Source: Clusia tigrina
Lineage: Eukaryota; Arthropoda; Insecta; Diptera; Clusiidae
DNA: 64,000 nt
Assembly (NCBI GenBank): GCA_920105625.2
Contig: OV050030.1
Location: forward strand, 421,037,240-421,101,239
Direction of reading: 5' to 3'
Part shown: positions 42,873-54,676 of the stretch, piece by piece
Position numbering within the stretch: the stretch's first letter is position 1
Layout: every line of letters starts with the position of its first letter
Notes under the pieces: generated by a model
The model's database searches: none
Told to the model about the DNA's origin: nothing
The model's input: the letters and a program-made list of their open reading frames with translations, nothing else
Translations under genes and position numbers: made by a program

Positions 42873-44082
42873 CTATAAGGGATGAAAGTTATATTGAAAG
42901 CCGGGATTGTTGAACTTGAAGCGAGCTATTTCGAATCTAAGTTTCTCCGATTTGAGGTCCGCTATGCGCTTCAGCTGGCGTGCCATTTCTCTTGAATCCT
43001 GCGTTGACACACCATTGGCGATTACGCTGGTGGCATCAAGGTTCTGATGATGGTGTTGCGGCAGCGTATTCGGGTTACTCGTGTGAATTGTGGCCAGACG
43101 TTGCGCGTGCTGCTGGGATATAGGTCCTTTTTTCACTGTAGCCAAATACAAAATATTAAATGAAATCTTTTTATTTCAAATATTCAATAATCTTAACTTG
43201 CCTTCATAAATAATCTGTTCTGGGGCGTGCGAGCGTAGCCGTTTGATCGGTATGTCCCCATTGATTAGCTTCGTTGAAGCGTACACCGTCGGCGCCCCTG
43301 AGACTACCGTTTGTACACCACAAGCGGTCACACTGTTGTTAGAGGTGGATGTCGAACCTAATGTTTGTCGTCGATGCGTGATGAACTCCAAGTGGTCATC
43401 ATTGTTGTCGTCGGCATATTGTGCATTCTCCACTACGATAGTGCGGTAGGTAGTACCGCCACTGCTGCCACCGATGCCACTCTGTTCATTGTGCGACAAC
43501 GGATCTGATAGCACATCCTCTTGATCCTCCGGATCCTCCAAGACGTCGTCATCCTCATCCCCTCCGATAGCTTCCTCTACGGCAGCCTGCAGTTCCTTTT
43601 GAAATGCTTCCGAAGTACGTTGATGCTCAATTTCGTCGCTGCCCTCGTCCTTTTCCGATTTCAAGTGAATTGATAGATGTTCCGTTGGTGTGTTAGAATT
43701 TGGTACTTTGCCGAATAAACCTAAAGCTTTCATCTCCAGTGAAGTCATTGTAATATCTTTCTCCCCAGACATACTTCGTCTATACTTGCAGCGCGTCGTA
43801 TTCTTCCAGTCATTCAACCGCTAGAAATGGAACGTATAATTTTAGCACAAAATATTCATTAGGTTTACAATTACAACTCACTTTGCGCCATTCCTCGGCG
43901 GTTAGGGTGGGTCCACTAGAGCACGAGTTTAATTTATCCGATAGATCCTTCCATTTCTTTTGCAAATAGTTAACATCAACATCGCGCGGGACCCGTCCCG
44001 AAGCAAAAATCGAATCTTTCTCCATTAAATCAATGTACATCATATACTGATTTGTGGACGTACGCTTTTTGCGCCTATCCAT
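42873..44082 (-). CDS. Zeste-type Myb/SANT-like DNA-binding protein, 3 exons
   Basis: Coding exons (minus) are 44082-43882, 43820-43202 and 43135-42873, giving 360 residues with a TAG stop. Intron 1 is GT-AG (AAA|GTGAGT) and phase 0. Intron 2 uses a GC donor (GAAG|GCAAGT) with a normal CAG acceptor and phase 1; both join in frame. Residues 6-82 form the 'regulatory protein zeste' helix-turn-helix (Myb_DNA-bind_5 type): RKKRTSTNQYMMYIDLME, LQKKWKDLSDKLN, TAEEWRK|RLNDWKN, with Trp at 44, 65 and 72. Then come an acidic stretch rich in Glu/Asp (EEAIGGDEDDDVLEDPEDQE) and Ser/Thr linkers. The C-terminal segment MARQLKRIADLKSEKLRF looks like a coiled coil for self-association. The family binds DNA; whether this protein activates or represses cannot be told. 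ATG context AAGCATGG is good. It is probably not zeste itself. Confidence 0.88.
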
Positions 44083-46943
44083 GCTTTGCTGATGTTGGTC
44101 TAAAGATTCCGACGAAATTTCGAAAGCAATTTTGTTATATTTTTATTTAAATAGCAATTTAGTGCTGGCGAGGCACGCAGCGACGAATTTTTCAATAAAC
44201 ACAAAATTTTCCCAGCAGCTGTCAAATATGGTAATCTATCTGTCTCTTTTTTTGGCTTCACTTAACGAAACTTTGTTAAGAGCCAGATAGCGCAATGAGC
44301 ATTACAACTGTTGGCGTGTTAAAAAGGAGATAGATATATATTAGTTGTTTTCTCTACATTGTAGGGAAATGCAAGACGGGCTGCCAGACTGTGTGAATTC
44401 AGATGCTGGTTAATTTATATTAACAGAATAATATAATAAAATTCAAATTTATTATATCTATAAACCAGCCCTCATTCAACAGCCAGCCGAAAGTCCCTGC
44501 TGCTAGCGCTGCTTAGTATAGCTTATTTAATAACTGTTTTTACTATGTAAGCTTTAATAAAATAAAATAAAAATAAAAAAATTTATTAGCTGAATTTTTA
44601 CATATAACACAGATAATACCTTATAAATTACTTATATTTGATTACAGAAATACTAATTTATTGAGTGGAAAAAGATGTAAATCAATAATAATGTTAAATT
44701 TCCACATTTCAAATAACTGTAATATATATTATATATTATATTATAATAATAATTTGCATGTATAACATATTACATAATTAGTTATAGTTTTAATTGTAAT
44801 TAATTTAAAAATAATGAAAATAATTACATGTATATATTTGTTAAGAAAAAGTGCATGGGGAAAGGGGATTTAGTTATAGGTTCCGAATAGTTCCAATTTT
44901 GGTGGATGAGTCTATGGGGAATTATAGATAATGATTCAACATGGCTAACAAACTGATATAATTTAAATCACGAGTGCAACAAATAGAGGAATATAATTTC
45001 AAAGTAGTGAATTGTGCACTTTTTCTTTTGAAAGTCGAATAATTTCTCCCATTGTGCACTAAGTTAGGTGTGCACTGATTTCACCTCTTCTTTTAACCCC
45101 TTTGACAACATCGAAAGCCATAAATTATCGAATCTGATTTCATTTTTCTTTCTTATCTCTTACTAATTAATTATTCTTGTTTTGGTGCTTTGATTTTCAA
45201 ACATCTCAAATATTTATGATAAAGTATGATAAGTTAGGGCTTCGAAATGGTTTGTCGAGTAAATCAGAGGTGCGTTGTTAAACGGTGGTATCACAATGGA
45301 CCCATGGTGGTCTGAGTGAGTTGGTCTGTAGACCGGCTACCACGATAAACTAAACTAACCTAATACAAAAAGGTTCCTATTTTTAGCTATCGCGCTTTAA
45401 AAGATTTCAATATTTTTGTTGGCTCCACAGACAATATGATTAAGATCAATTTGCCATTGTCGCTCCTACAAACTAAGAGTGATCAAATATTGTAATTATT
45501 GCATTTATTTTTTTGCAAATATTCATCAATAAGAAGTAAAGACTAATAACTAACAAACTAACTAAATGGAAATAACAATTTCGGAAAAGAACAAGTAACA
45601 GAAATATTTATACTTCACCCATTTTGTATCATATAATTTAGTTTGTTTTAATTGACTTCTGTGGCGGAAAGTGAAAAGTTACCATTTTTCAGCTAATTGT
45701 AATTATTCACAAAAATTGAGGAAAGATTGAATCAATAATCACTAACAATAATTACCCGTACCCCCGTACAGTATTCTTTTAAAATAGGTCTAGGTAACAT
45801 TCATGAAAACATCACAATGAGGGAGGAGTGACTTCATCTAATTCCCTGATCAGATTAACACGCCATTGAAGTATTTTCATCTTAAGATTGTCATTAGGCA
45901 ACGGACCCAAAGTTGAGCCAATTCCGAGCGTTTTTTGAAGCTGCGAAACAGTCCTGACCATTGAATGTGACACACAGTAAGATATCTAAGGACCATAACG
46001 GAAACCATCTCACATCTCATAGCAAGTGAGTTCAACCCTATCAAAACTCATGCGGAATTGTGTGAAGAGTCATCTTCGAAATTCTCATTAACCAGAATAA
46101 TAAACTAACATGTTCAAATACAATTATAAAATGTTCACAAAGTTCCTATATTATAGCGACATGTTCCAGGTATTGCCTGTATAGACTGTGAAATTGTTAG
46201 GGGTAAAATATGGGTTAGTGTTACTAATAGTTCCTTACATCATGATTTAATAATTGTGCAACTAATTTAGAAATGGGTACTAACTACTCGACACAAACAA
46301 TTAGAATAACTATTACTTGAACTTATTAGACAACAAGAATCTAATTAAAATCATATAAATATATGTATATATTGACTTAGTCGTTTCTATTATCAGATTA
46401 ACATGCTTAGCACATTTTGATAAACTCAGAACTTTTTATTAATCTTTTTTATAGAAATTATGTATAAAGTTCATCACAATTTATAAGTTTTGTATATTTC
46501 GCATATCACGTTTTATTAAGTTAAGTTTAACAAGTTTCATACATATTAAATTATAGTATGCTTTAACAAATTATTAAAAATATAACAAAAATACCAACCT
46601 TAATATAATTATATAATTTTTTTGGAATTAGTTTTATTTTTTATTGGTTCTGTTCCTTGAACTATAGTAGCAACTGATTCTGTGCTTCCCATTCTGTTCC
46701 CTATTGGCAGCTGTTTCCTATTGAAGCAGGATATCATGTTTAATAATGATTCGAAGTGTTTTAACTTGTTTAAAGTTAAGCACGCAAATACATTTCATAT
46801 TATAATTATTTAATTATTACCCATTTTTAACGAGTTTAATGTCTGAATAATAAACAATTTGTTATTTTTTAAATACAATTTTTGCCTTTTTTGAAATTTT
46901 GCCCATTTTTTCGATCACCATTTTTGGATTAGTCAATTAAATG

Positions 46944-46975
<32 letters not shown>

Positions 46976-47434
46976 TCGTGAGTTTTTCTCAGTAATTATT
47001 GTTTTAAAGGCACCTCAGTGTCTTCAAGATATTGAATAATGCTTTCCCCGATAGAAGTAGTCAAATTTTAATTGACTTTTTCCGGCTTCTAACTGTGACT
47101 TTGAAATAATATTATATATATATATATATATGCATAAATCTATATAAATCTTTTTTTTGGTGTTGAATAATTGATCTTATTAGACTCATTCACTTTGTTT
47201 AATAATTTTATATTGTTGCTAATCTGGTAATGTAAAATTTGATGGATTTGACTAAAACTTGACACACTGATAAATACGTCTGAGAGCCACAATTATGCAG
47301 CACCTCAGATTTAATTATTAAAGAAATTTCCAATTTGATTTTGACTTTCTATTCTTTTGGCAAATGAACTAATTCTGAGACATTGTTCAAAACTACGAGC
47401 AGGGCATTAGTAAAACTGCAGGACGAAGCCACTC
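44083..47434. other. AT-rich non-coding block
   Basis: Very AT-rich with no supported gene. A short TATTAT run lies near 46955-46976 and a TA run near 47112-47132. A LINE tail is at 45285-45363. The right part grades into the Topors 5' region. Confidence 0.55.
45285..45363 (+). mobile_element. LINE 3'-tail fragment
   Basis: Reads GGTATCACAATGGACCCATG, then GTGGTCTGAGTG, GTCTGTAGACCG and CTAAACTAACCTAAT. This is the layout of the LOA-group 3' UTR tails in this window (compare GGTATCACAARGGGTCAA at 20.9 and 26.8 kb). It is very short, with no coding part. Confidence 0.5.
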
Positions 47435-48018
47435 AGTTAGCGACTTTTTTCGCACTGCAGAAATACAACACTGTCACCAACAGAAACCATTCGCAGCAGT
47501 CGAACAAAAGTGGAAAATTTGCTTAAGTTGTGCGTTGAAAAAGTTATAAATTAATTGAAAATGTAAAGTGAAGAAGGTGTAGTATAGCTGGAGTGTGAAT
47601 TGCAAACGTTTGTGAGTGAATGTGATCTTTCAAACGGCACCCGACCCAAGAAAATTTGCAAATACTGAAGTCGGAAATCGAAGCAGAAGCACGGACGCAA
47701 GAGCAGTGGTGAAAAATTTAATTGAACAGATGAGTTGTTCAAAGAAACTGGCCCCAAAAGGGAGCTTCACAAAAACAATTCGGAAATTGAGTAAATGGTG
47801 TGCGTTGGTGTAAACGTCAAACGCGGTGAATCTGAAGCGATAAAGAACAGAAGCTGAAAAAGGGACTGGTAGACATTTGATAAAGACATTGACTTTTCGA
47901 TTTTCGGCTAGAATTTTGTAATACACATTCGTAGAAGACTATAATAGGAACTATACTATATTTCTTTTGCTACCACCGACTGTGTGTGTGGTGTAATTGT
48001 AGTGCGAACAGAGTAAAT
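47435..48018 (+). promoter_or_regulatory. Topors putative transcription start and 5' UTR
   Basis: An initiator-like TCAGTT lies at about 47433-47438 after a GC-poor region. From there on, sequence composition shifts to GAAAA/GCAG-rich 5' UTR-like DNA leading to the ATG at 48019. I see no TATA box in the right position and no downstream element at +28 to +33, so the start is tentative. An intron within the leader cannot be excluded. Confidence 0.35.
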
Positions 48019-51000
48019 ATGGCTGAAGCGCCCCTCTCACCTGTGGGTGGAGGTGTGGCAATGGCAGTCGACTTGCACACGAGTGCCCCTGCGGTGGTGA
48101 ATGAAAACTCCACCGCCTCGACGGATGCCACATCTATGGTGATCGATGCGAATTTCGCCAACGGCGTTGGACCAATGGGCCTGGACTTGCAGAGTCCCGC
48201 AACTCCGCAGTTGCCTTTAAAATTGCCGGAAATGTCGTCAAGCAGCAGCGACACGGAGGACGAAGAACAACAGCCCCGTTTGGATGATGTTAGTACCGCA
48301 GCTGCTATTGCCCATATAGCAGGCGGCCTTCGACGGCCAGGTTCACCGCCGCCCAATTGTGCCATCTGCTTGGGACGCTGCAAGAACAAATGCTTCACAG
48401 ACTCGTGCATGCACCAATTTTGTTTCAAGTGCCTGTGCGAGTGGAGTAAGGTTCGTAACTGATTTTCAATTTTGATTTTAAATGTGTGCATTTACGTTTA
48501 CTTCTCTGCAGGTGAAACCGGAGTGTCCACTTTGTAAGCAGGTCTTCAAATCGATCATACACAATGTTAAATCGATGCATCAATTTGAGGAATATCATGT
48601 ACAGCCGCCTACAGTGCAAATACCCCATCGACCAATACAGGTCGCGTATGGACAGCTGCCATACATACTTGAGGGAATTTATGTTAATGGGTGAGTGAGA
48701 CATGACCAAGCAATATTACCGTACCATGTTCTAATTGAATATGTGAACACTTTCAGACGAAATCAATATGAATATGCTATGGGAAATTGGCATGATCCAC
48801 GTACTGGAGCTCGTATTGTGCGAGCAGGTCGCACGATTTTCAATCCTTCCAATTTTGCGGGTGCACCGGCTGTCGAGGACAGCGCAAGCAGTAGTTCTCG
48901 TAGTCTAATTAGCAGTGGTGGTGGTGGTAATGTGCGCAATCAATTTATACATCGTGGCGAATTGATCGAGATGTACCGCCAAGAGTACCCGGACGCCAGC
49001 AGTGGCACGTTGAGTCAGCTGTGGAGACGCTATGTATACGACCGGAAATTGTATGCACTCCCAGTATGCGATATCACTGGCCGATTTCGTGAGAGCACTG
49101 CTCGATTCTATAGGTAAATGGGGTCATTATTTTAATGGTATATCTAGATATATGGGATTTTTGTCTTCAGGGATAATCCAGCACAGATTCACCGGCTTAT
49201 GCCGTGGATCAATCGCGACATTGTTTGTCTGCTCCGTAACACTGAGCACGATGTCACAACAGTGTTGGAGCGGGTAAACGAAGGCCTCACCCATGTCAAC
49301 ATACTCTCGCCCGACTTTCGACGACGTTTACAGCAATACTTTGGCTCCAAAACGACACATTTCATACACGAGTTGAACAACTTTGCCCGTTCCCCTTACG
49401 ACATGATTGGGTACGACCGCGCAGTCCAGTACTCCCCACAAACTGCGGAAGAAGTTGTAATTGAGTTCTCATCGTCAGCTTCTTCTGATGAGGACAATGT
49501 TCAAGTGACTGAAGGCGGCGCCTCAGGCCGCTCCCGCTCCCGCACTCGTGACTCGCATACATCACGCACCATTAACGAATATCGCATACAATCACGCGGC
49601 AACAATTCCTCGAACTCGCAACCTTCAATGGTGAATTTGTTGTCGTTCACTATAAGCACGACTTCCGAGGGTGTGGAGGCGCCTGGCGTTACGGTAGCAG
49701 TCAGCGGTCGTGGTACTCAGTCAACTGCTATTAATTTAACTACGCACAATCGCGCCAGCGAAGTGATAATCGACTTAGATGACTTGGAGATGGATGGTAT
49801 GTTGCCTGATGATGCGGGAGGAGCATCAACGTCGGCATCGGCATCGGCTTCCATCATCGCAGCTCCTCCTACACCCACTACACCTGTTGTGACTGATAAC
49901 ATCGAGCTTAATACTAGCAGCAGCGATGAGTGCGAATTCGTTTTGGAGCGAAAGCCACCACATCTGCGTACGCCGGAAATGGTGAGCCTGAACTCGGATA
50001 CAGACTCTGATGTGGTATTCGTAGAAGAGACTAAACCGCTGCGCTTTGGTTCCTTCAGCACAAGCGAAGAAGAGCCGGCTCCAGGCCCAAGCAGAAAGTC
50101 ACGAATACCACAAGAGGGTGCGGCCCGGACAAACGCGAAGCAAGATAACGAATTATACAATGTGGGCGCTAGCACTTCCACAGGATTGCGTTCTTCCGGT
50201 CGCAGACGCATGCAAGCTTCATGTGATGAGGACATCAAAACCTTGCAAACACGTCGTAGACGAAGTCTACGAACTTGCAGAACCGGAGCTGAACGTATGC
50301 GTGGGGGCACACAAAGCGACAGTGACACCAGCGATTCGTCCTTCCGTCTTTACGCAAAACTAACAAGTGGGGACGATGAAGACTATGGGAAATCACGCAA
50401 GCGATTGAAGACAGCAAAGGCACGAAATCTAAGTGGTAAGCGCATGACCCGTTCTACCAAAGGAAAACAACAGACAAGCGGTGAGAGAAAACGAAGTCAT
50501 AGTAAAGAGGACAGTGAGGGTTCGAAGAGGAAGAAAGTGGAAGCGGCTGCTGTTGACAGCGACTTCACAAGCGAAGATGACGAAGTATTAAGTTTGCAAA
50601 TGTTAAAGAGACGTTTGGCAGAACAAAAGGAGAGGGACGCGGCGGTGCAGAACTCATGTGAAATAAAATCCGAAAACAACTCTGCAAACATAAAAATTGA
50701 GGATCCAAATACGAAATCATCAGATGAACAACCAAATCCCAATCGAATTGATGGCGACACTACACCCAGTGGTAGCGAGTACTTTGGCGAAAATACGCGA
50801 GAGCCTTCTGCCGAAGTTTATTGCCACCAGGAAGCTACAACAAGCGACAGCAGAGGCAGCCACAGCATGCAGCCATCAACTTCACAAATACAGAACGCAG
50901 ATAATGCAATCGATAATAGTACGTTCGCAGGACAGGAGGTAGCAGGCGACGAGGAGAACACATTCTCGTCCTTAACGCAAACTACAAAAAGCTACAAAAC

Positions 51001-51466
51001 GCATTCGTCGTCGCGCACTTCGGTGCATTCATGCAGCTCGGCCAGCAATTCAGTGTCTTCGTCGTCCTCATTCACAACCTCCTCAACACCCTCAGTCTCC
51101 TCAGCCTCTTCTAGTAGTGCAGAAGAGAGCGATTCCAATGAGGGCCCTCACCATGTGAATGAAGACGAATCCAATACGTTCAACATTAACTTAACATTCG
51201 GACATATGCTGAACTCCAGTCATGCCAATGAGCCGTGGTCAGCGGCCACCAGCCACGATGCCGACTCCACATCTCCCTCAACATATTCTACGGCCGAAAC
51301 GCAGTCAGAGGCCCATGTGGCGGTCAACGAAGCGGCCAACGAAGCGGCATTGGCTTTAGCCGCCTTTGCCAACAATGAAACCAGACACGACGATAATACG
51401 GACCCCAACATAGATATGCCAATCTACTCGGACTGCAGCAGTGATATTGAGCAGGATGATTTGTAA
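48019..51466 (+). CDS. Topors: E3 ubiquitin-protein ligase Topors, 4 coding exons
   Basis: Coding exons are 48019-48450, 48512-48690, 48757-49113 and 49171-51466 (1087 residues), with GT-AG introns of 57-66 bases and phases 0, 2, 2 that join cleanly. A C3HC4 RING spans residues 114-152 (Cys114, Cys117, Cys130, His132, Cys135, Cys138, Cys149, Cys152), followed by the TOPORS-specific region (PLCKQVFKSIIHNVKS..., then NPAQIHRLMPWINRDI...HFIHELNNFARSPYDM). The C-terminal half is disordered, Ser/Glu-rich, with a basic block at 667-787 and three SUMO-binding-like motifs: VVIEF (418-422, followed by SSSASSDED), VIIDL (521) and VVFVEE (604). The family binds topoisomerase I and acts as ubiquitin and SUMO E3 in the nucleus. 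The ATG has A at -3 and G at +4. Confidence 0.95.
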
Positions 51467-52327
51467 TTTTTCAAGTACTGGCGTTTTATTTACAAAAGTG
51501 TTGGTTTTAGTTTTGCGTTAATGTTAAATGAGTTCGATGTAAGCACTTCTCAGCATTACTTCCATTTGCATAACTTAATAACAATGTGAGCGACAGACGC
51601 AAACACAGTTTAAAACCTATTTCTATGTATTTTGAATACGATGCAAGCTAATAATATTGAAGAAGGGATTAGCTGTAATCACGTAGAGTCAGAAACAAAC
51701 AAAAAAAAAAAAAGAAACAAACAAACAAACAAGACAGCAGCAGGAGAACCACGTGCTTTGAAAAGGTGCAAAGCGAATCACAAAACATACAAAAAACAGA
51801 TCTTAGTAATTAGCACTAAATTTTTAGTTTATTTTTAGTTTCTACTCTTTAAGTTCATTATACATATTAATTATAATTTTTCATAATACACATAAATGTA
51901 AGCTTGAAAGTAACTATTAAGGAAAACACAAACAAAAATAGATAAATGGTTCATAGAAGTAAATTTGACCTAATCACGAGCACACGAAACGAAGCCCTTA
52001 CATCCAAACTTAAATATATAATTTATTTACAAGCGCAATTGTACAAATTAAAACATTCTAATGTTTTACTTTCAAATACACACCCATAGTTTTTGTAAAT
52101 ATGCCGTTTTCCACCAAGTTGCAGGAAAATCACGCATTTTGCTCTGCCATCACCCGCATACCTTGCATTATACCTTACGTGGGAACACTGTGCAGTAATG
52201 AAATTTGGATTGGAAAGTTTTGAATTTCAATTTTGTATTTTGATTCACTTCATAATTTTTCTTCCATTTGATTTTAAAAATTTGTTGTTTGTTAAGTTAG
52301 CGTATTTATTTAATATATACTTCGGAA
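51467..52327 (+). other. Topors 3' UTR/intergenic spacer to the next gene
   Basis: AT-rich with no coding signal. A poly-A/AAAC-rich stretch lies near 51698-51730. No canonical AATAAA hexamer was located close to the Topors stop, so the 3' end is not defined. The next gene starts 861 bases after the stop. Confidence 0.5.
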
Positions 52328-53929
52328 ATGGTACGTAAAGGTTCAGAATCTGAAAAGGATGCTTCTGCAGAGGGGAAGAAATCGCAGCGGAAGATGGCTG
52401 CACGGTCTAGAGTACAGACACCGACAAAGCGTTTGTTAAAGAAAAATACCTACAACTGGGATAATACGGGTGCAGGAAGCTCCAAGGATGTGGGCGTTGC
52501 CGCCCGCAAACGCATGCCAAGTGCACGTTCCATTGGTGGCGCTGGCACTCGCAAGCGAATGCTATATCCACGTGCTGATACAACGTCGGCAGTTCAAATG
52601 CGTTTGCCGAGCTTACGAGGTTCGGTGCGGAAACCTTTGAGCAGGGCTCAGTCGTGTCGCCGTGGTCGGGGTTTTTGCACATGTAATAAAGTCTTTGAGA
52701 AGAGACGGAAAGCTGCCAGTGGCATCAGTGCACGCAGCATGGTGGGAAGTTCGGAATCGTTCTTTAGAAAAAAAGGGAAAACTGACATCTCGGCTTCCAT
52801 TTTGTTGTCGTCTTCAAGTCGAGATGCAATGCCACCAACAACACGCAAGCGAATTCAATCGGAAGCTGCTTCGTCGTCTACACTATGCGACACCTCAATT
52901 GCGAGCGGAAAAAAACGGTGCCATAGTCAAGACAGTGCATCAAAAAGTGCAAAAAGACGGAAAGTGAGTGAGATCTCAAATCGAAGCGCCTGTTTAACTG
53001 AAGGACAAGAGCCGTTAAAGGACGAACAGTTTAAAAAACGCTTTGAAATGCGGAAAAGAAAGGCACTTTTAAAGAGGACGGCTCGCGACAGAATGAGACG
53101 CAGTGCTTTGATGAGGTCGCAGACCGATGAACAAGTTGGTCGTCAAGGTTCATCTAAGATCGTTAAACCGTCGAAGGCGAACGCTGAAAAAAGTGAGGGT
53201 TCATCTAGCATGGTTAAGGATGAAGCAGCGGGAGATCACAATGCAGCGAAGACGGGAAAGCCAAAAAAGGCAGCGGCTAGTGAGAGAATGAGTGGCCACG
53301 TTTCAGCTCGAAGCATCAATGCCAAACGGAGCAAGTCTGTTAAAAGCCTCGGCAGCCAGGTGTCAAAGGGGAAAATGAAAGATGTTAAGGACACAAACAC
53401 GCAAACGGATATCAAAGCAATTGTGGAAGGTGTGAAAGTTAAGAGATCAATTTCGACTCCAATGCAAACTGAAGCAAAAGACCACGAGCGCAGGAAGGAG
53501 GAACGTCCCGAACCACTGCAAACTGTACAGCAAGCCAAAATTCAGCCGGTCACTTTGATAGTGCAGAACGCAAACAAGGTCATTGACAAGGGTAACATTG
53601 CGTCCACTTCAGAGAAAGCTGCCGTGACCGGGCAATCATCGCCTACGACATCGTCCATGGGTAGCTCCACACAGGCAAGTTCAAACGTCGGCACAGGCTC
53701 CATTGGTAAGCCAGTTCGCAGCGTTGCTCGTAGCCTACCAAATATGGCTTATTACGATAATCTACTCGATAAAGTTGCAAAGCATCCATTGTCACTGGTA
53801 GGCAGGGCCAACGAGGCCGACGTCAGCGACACTGCACTCAAATGGTACGACTTGACCACTACGGGCACATCAGATACCGATGCTAGCAACTCCTCTGCAT
53901 GCAGCTCTGATAATGACCAGGATTTGTAA
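52328..53929 (+). CDS. Basic Ser/Lys/Arg-rich protein of unknown function, possible Topors-derived duplicate
   Basis: A single uninterrupted frame of 533 codons, ATG at 52328 (G at -3 and +4), TAA at 53927. No recognised domain and no RING. The N-terminal two thirds is rich in Lys, Arg and Ser with repeated RKRM/RKRI motifs; it resembles a DNA- or RNA-binding disordered protein. At 193-214 it reads SGKKRCHSQDSASKSAKRRK, close to SGERKRSHSKEDSEGSKRKK of Topors (759). The extreme C-terminus CSSDNDQDL matches the Topors end CSSDIEQDDL. It also has three TQT-type motifs (NTQTD, MQTEA, SQTDE) like dynein light chain LC8 sites. Same strand as Topors, 861 bp downstream. Coding is supported by the open frame; function is unknown. 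Confidence 0.8.
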   Translation: MVRKGSESEKDASAEGKKSQRKMAARSRVQTPTKRLLKKNTYNWDNTGAGSSKDVGVAARKRMPSARSIGGAGTRKRMLYPRADTTSAVQMRLPSLRGSVRKPLSRAQSCRRGRGFCTCNKVFEKRRKAASGISARSMVGSSESFFRKKGKTDISASILLSSSSRDAMPPTTRKRIQSEAASSSTLCDTSIASGKKRCHSQDSASKSAKRRKVSEISNRSACLTEGQEPLKDEQFKKRFEMRKRKALLKRTARDRMRRSALMRSQTDEQVGRQGSSKIVKPSKANAEKSEGSSSMVKDEAAGDHNAAKTGKPKKAAASERMSGHVSARSINAKRSKSVKSLGSQVSKGKMKDVKDTNTQTDIKAIVEGVKVKRSISTPMQTEAKDHERRKEERPEPLQTVQQAKIQPVTLIVQNANKVIDKGNIASTSEKAAVTGQSSPTTSSMGSSTQASSNVGTGSIGKPVRSVARSLPNMAYYDNLLDKVAKHPLSLVGRANEADVSDTALKWYDLTTTGTSDTDASNSSACSSDNDQDL

Positions 53930-54024
53930 ATGTTTGATTCTGGTGTTTCATATTCCAAATTTGTTGTAAGAAAATTTTATATACATATGTAAAAGCCCTC
54001 TTTCGGATGAATATGTGCCCAAAT

Positions 54025-54090
54025 TAATGAGATTGTTTGCGATGATGATGTTCAGATAAATGAGATTGTGTGCAATGATGATGTTCAGAT
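54025..54090 (+). repeat. 33-bp tandem duplication
   Basis: Two copies of AATGAGATTGTKTGCRATGA followed by TGATGTTCAGATA, in the 3' region of the gene ending at 53929. Confidence 0.85.
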
Positions 54091-54676
54091 AAAGATATAG
54101 ACCAGAATATATTTGTGTGCGTTTTTTTTGGTTGTTTGAGGAAGTTCTGATATTGTGCAAAACTGTTCCGTTGGAAGTTGTGTTTAGTTGTATGTGGGAG
54201 TGGCCCCCAAATCGGCAGCATTGAAAGCGTGCGTGAGCAAAGGCAAAAACTACTTTATTATTTAAACAGCGACTTTGATCAGAAATATTAAATGTATGTA
54301 AGCTTTTATAGTAAGAATATGTGTTGCTTGGTCAAAAATCAAAGAAATCCTGCGTGTAAATGTACGGAAATATTTCCACTTTGCAACTTGAACGATTTGA
54401 AATATTAATGAGATATTCATTCCTTGCCTTGTTTGATGCGACAAACAAAATTCCAAATACACATAAAATTCAAGTGAAATTTTTTCGTTTTTTGGCATGC
54501 AGAAACTGTATTAAAATATTTGCAAATTGTAAGTTATTTAATAAATTTGAAAAAGTACGTTGTCGTTTGTCGTGTTTCATTTGTAAGGATCCGCCTCAAT
54601 CCTTTGATGAGAGAAAATCTCAGTTGAAAATTACTCAGAACATTCCATAAATTATTGACTTATTACCCCTCCCAGA
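54091..54676. other. Spacer between two single-exon genes
   Basis: AT-rich. A pyrimidine-rich acceptor-like TTACCCCTCCCAG ends at 54675, one base before the ATG's preceding A, so a 5' leader intron for the next gene is possible. No poly(A) signal assigned for the upstream gene. Confidence 0.45.
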
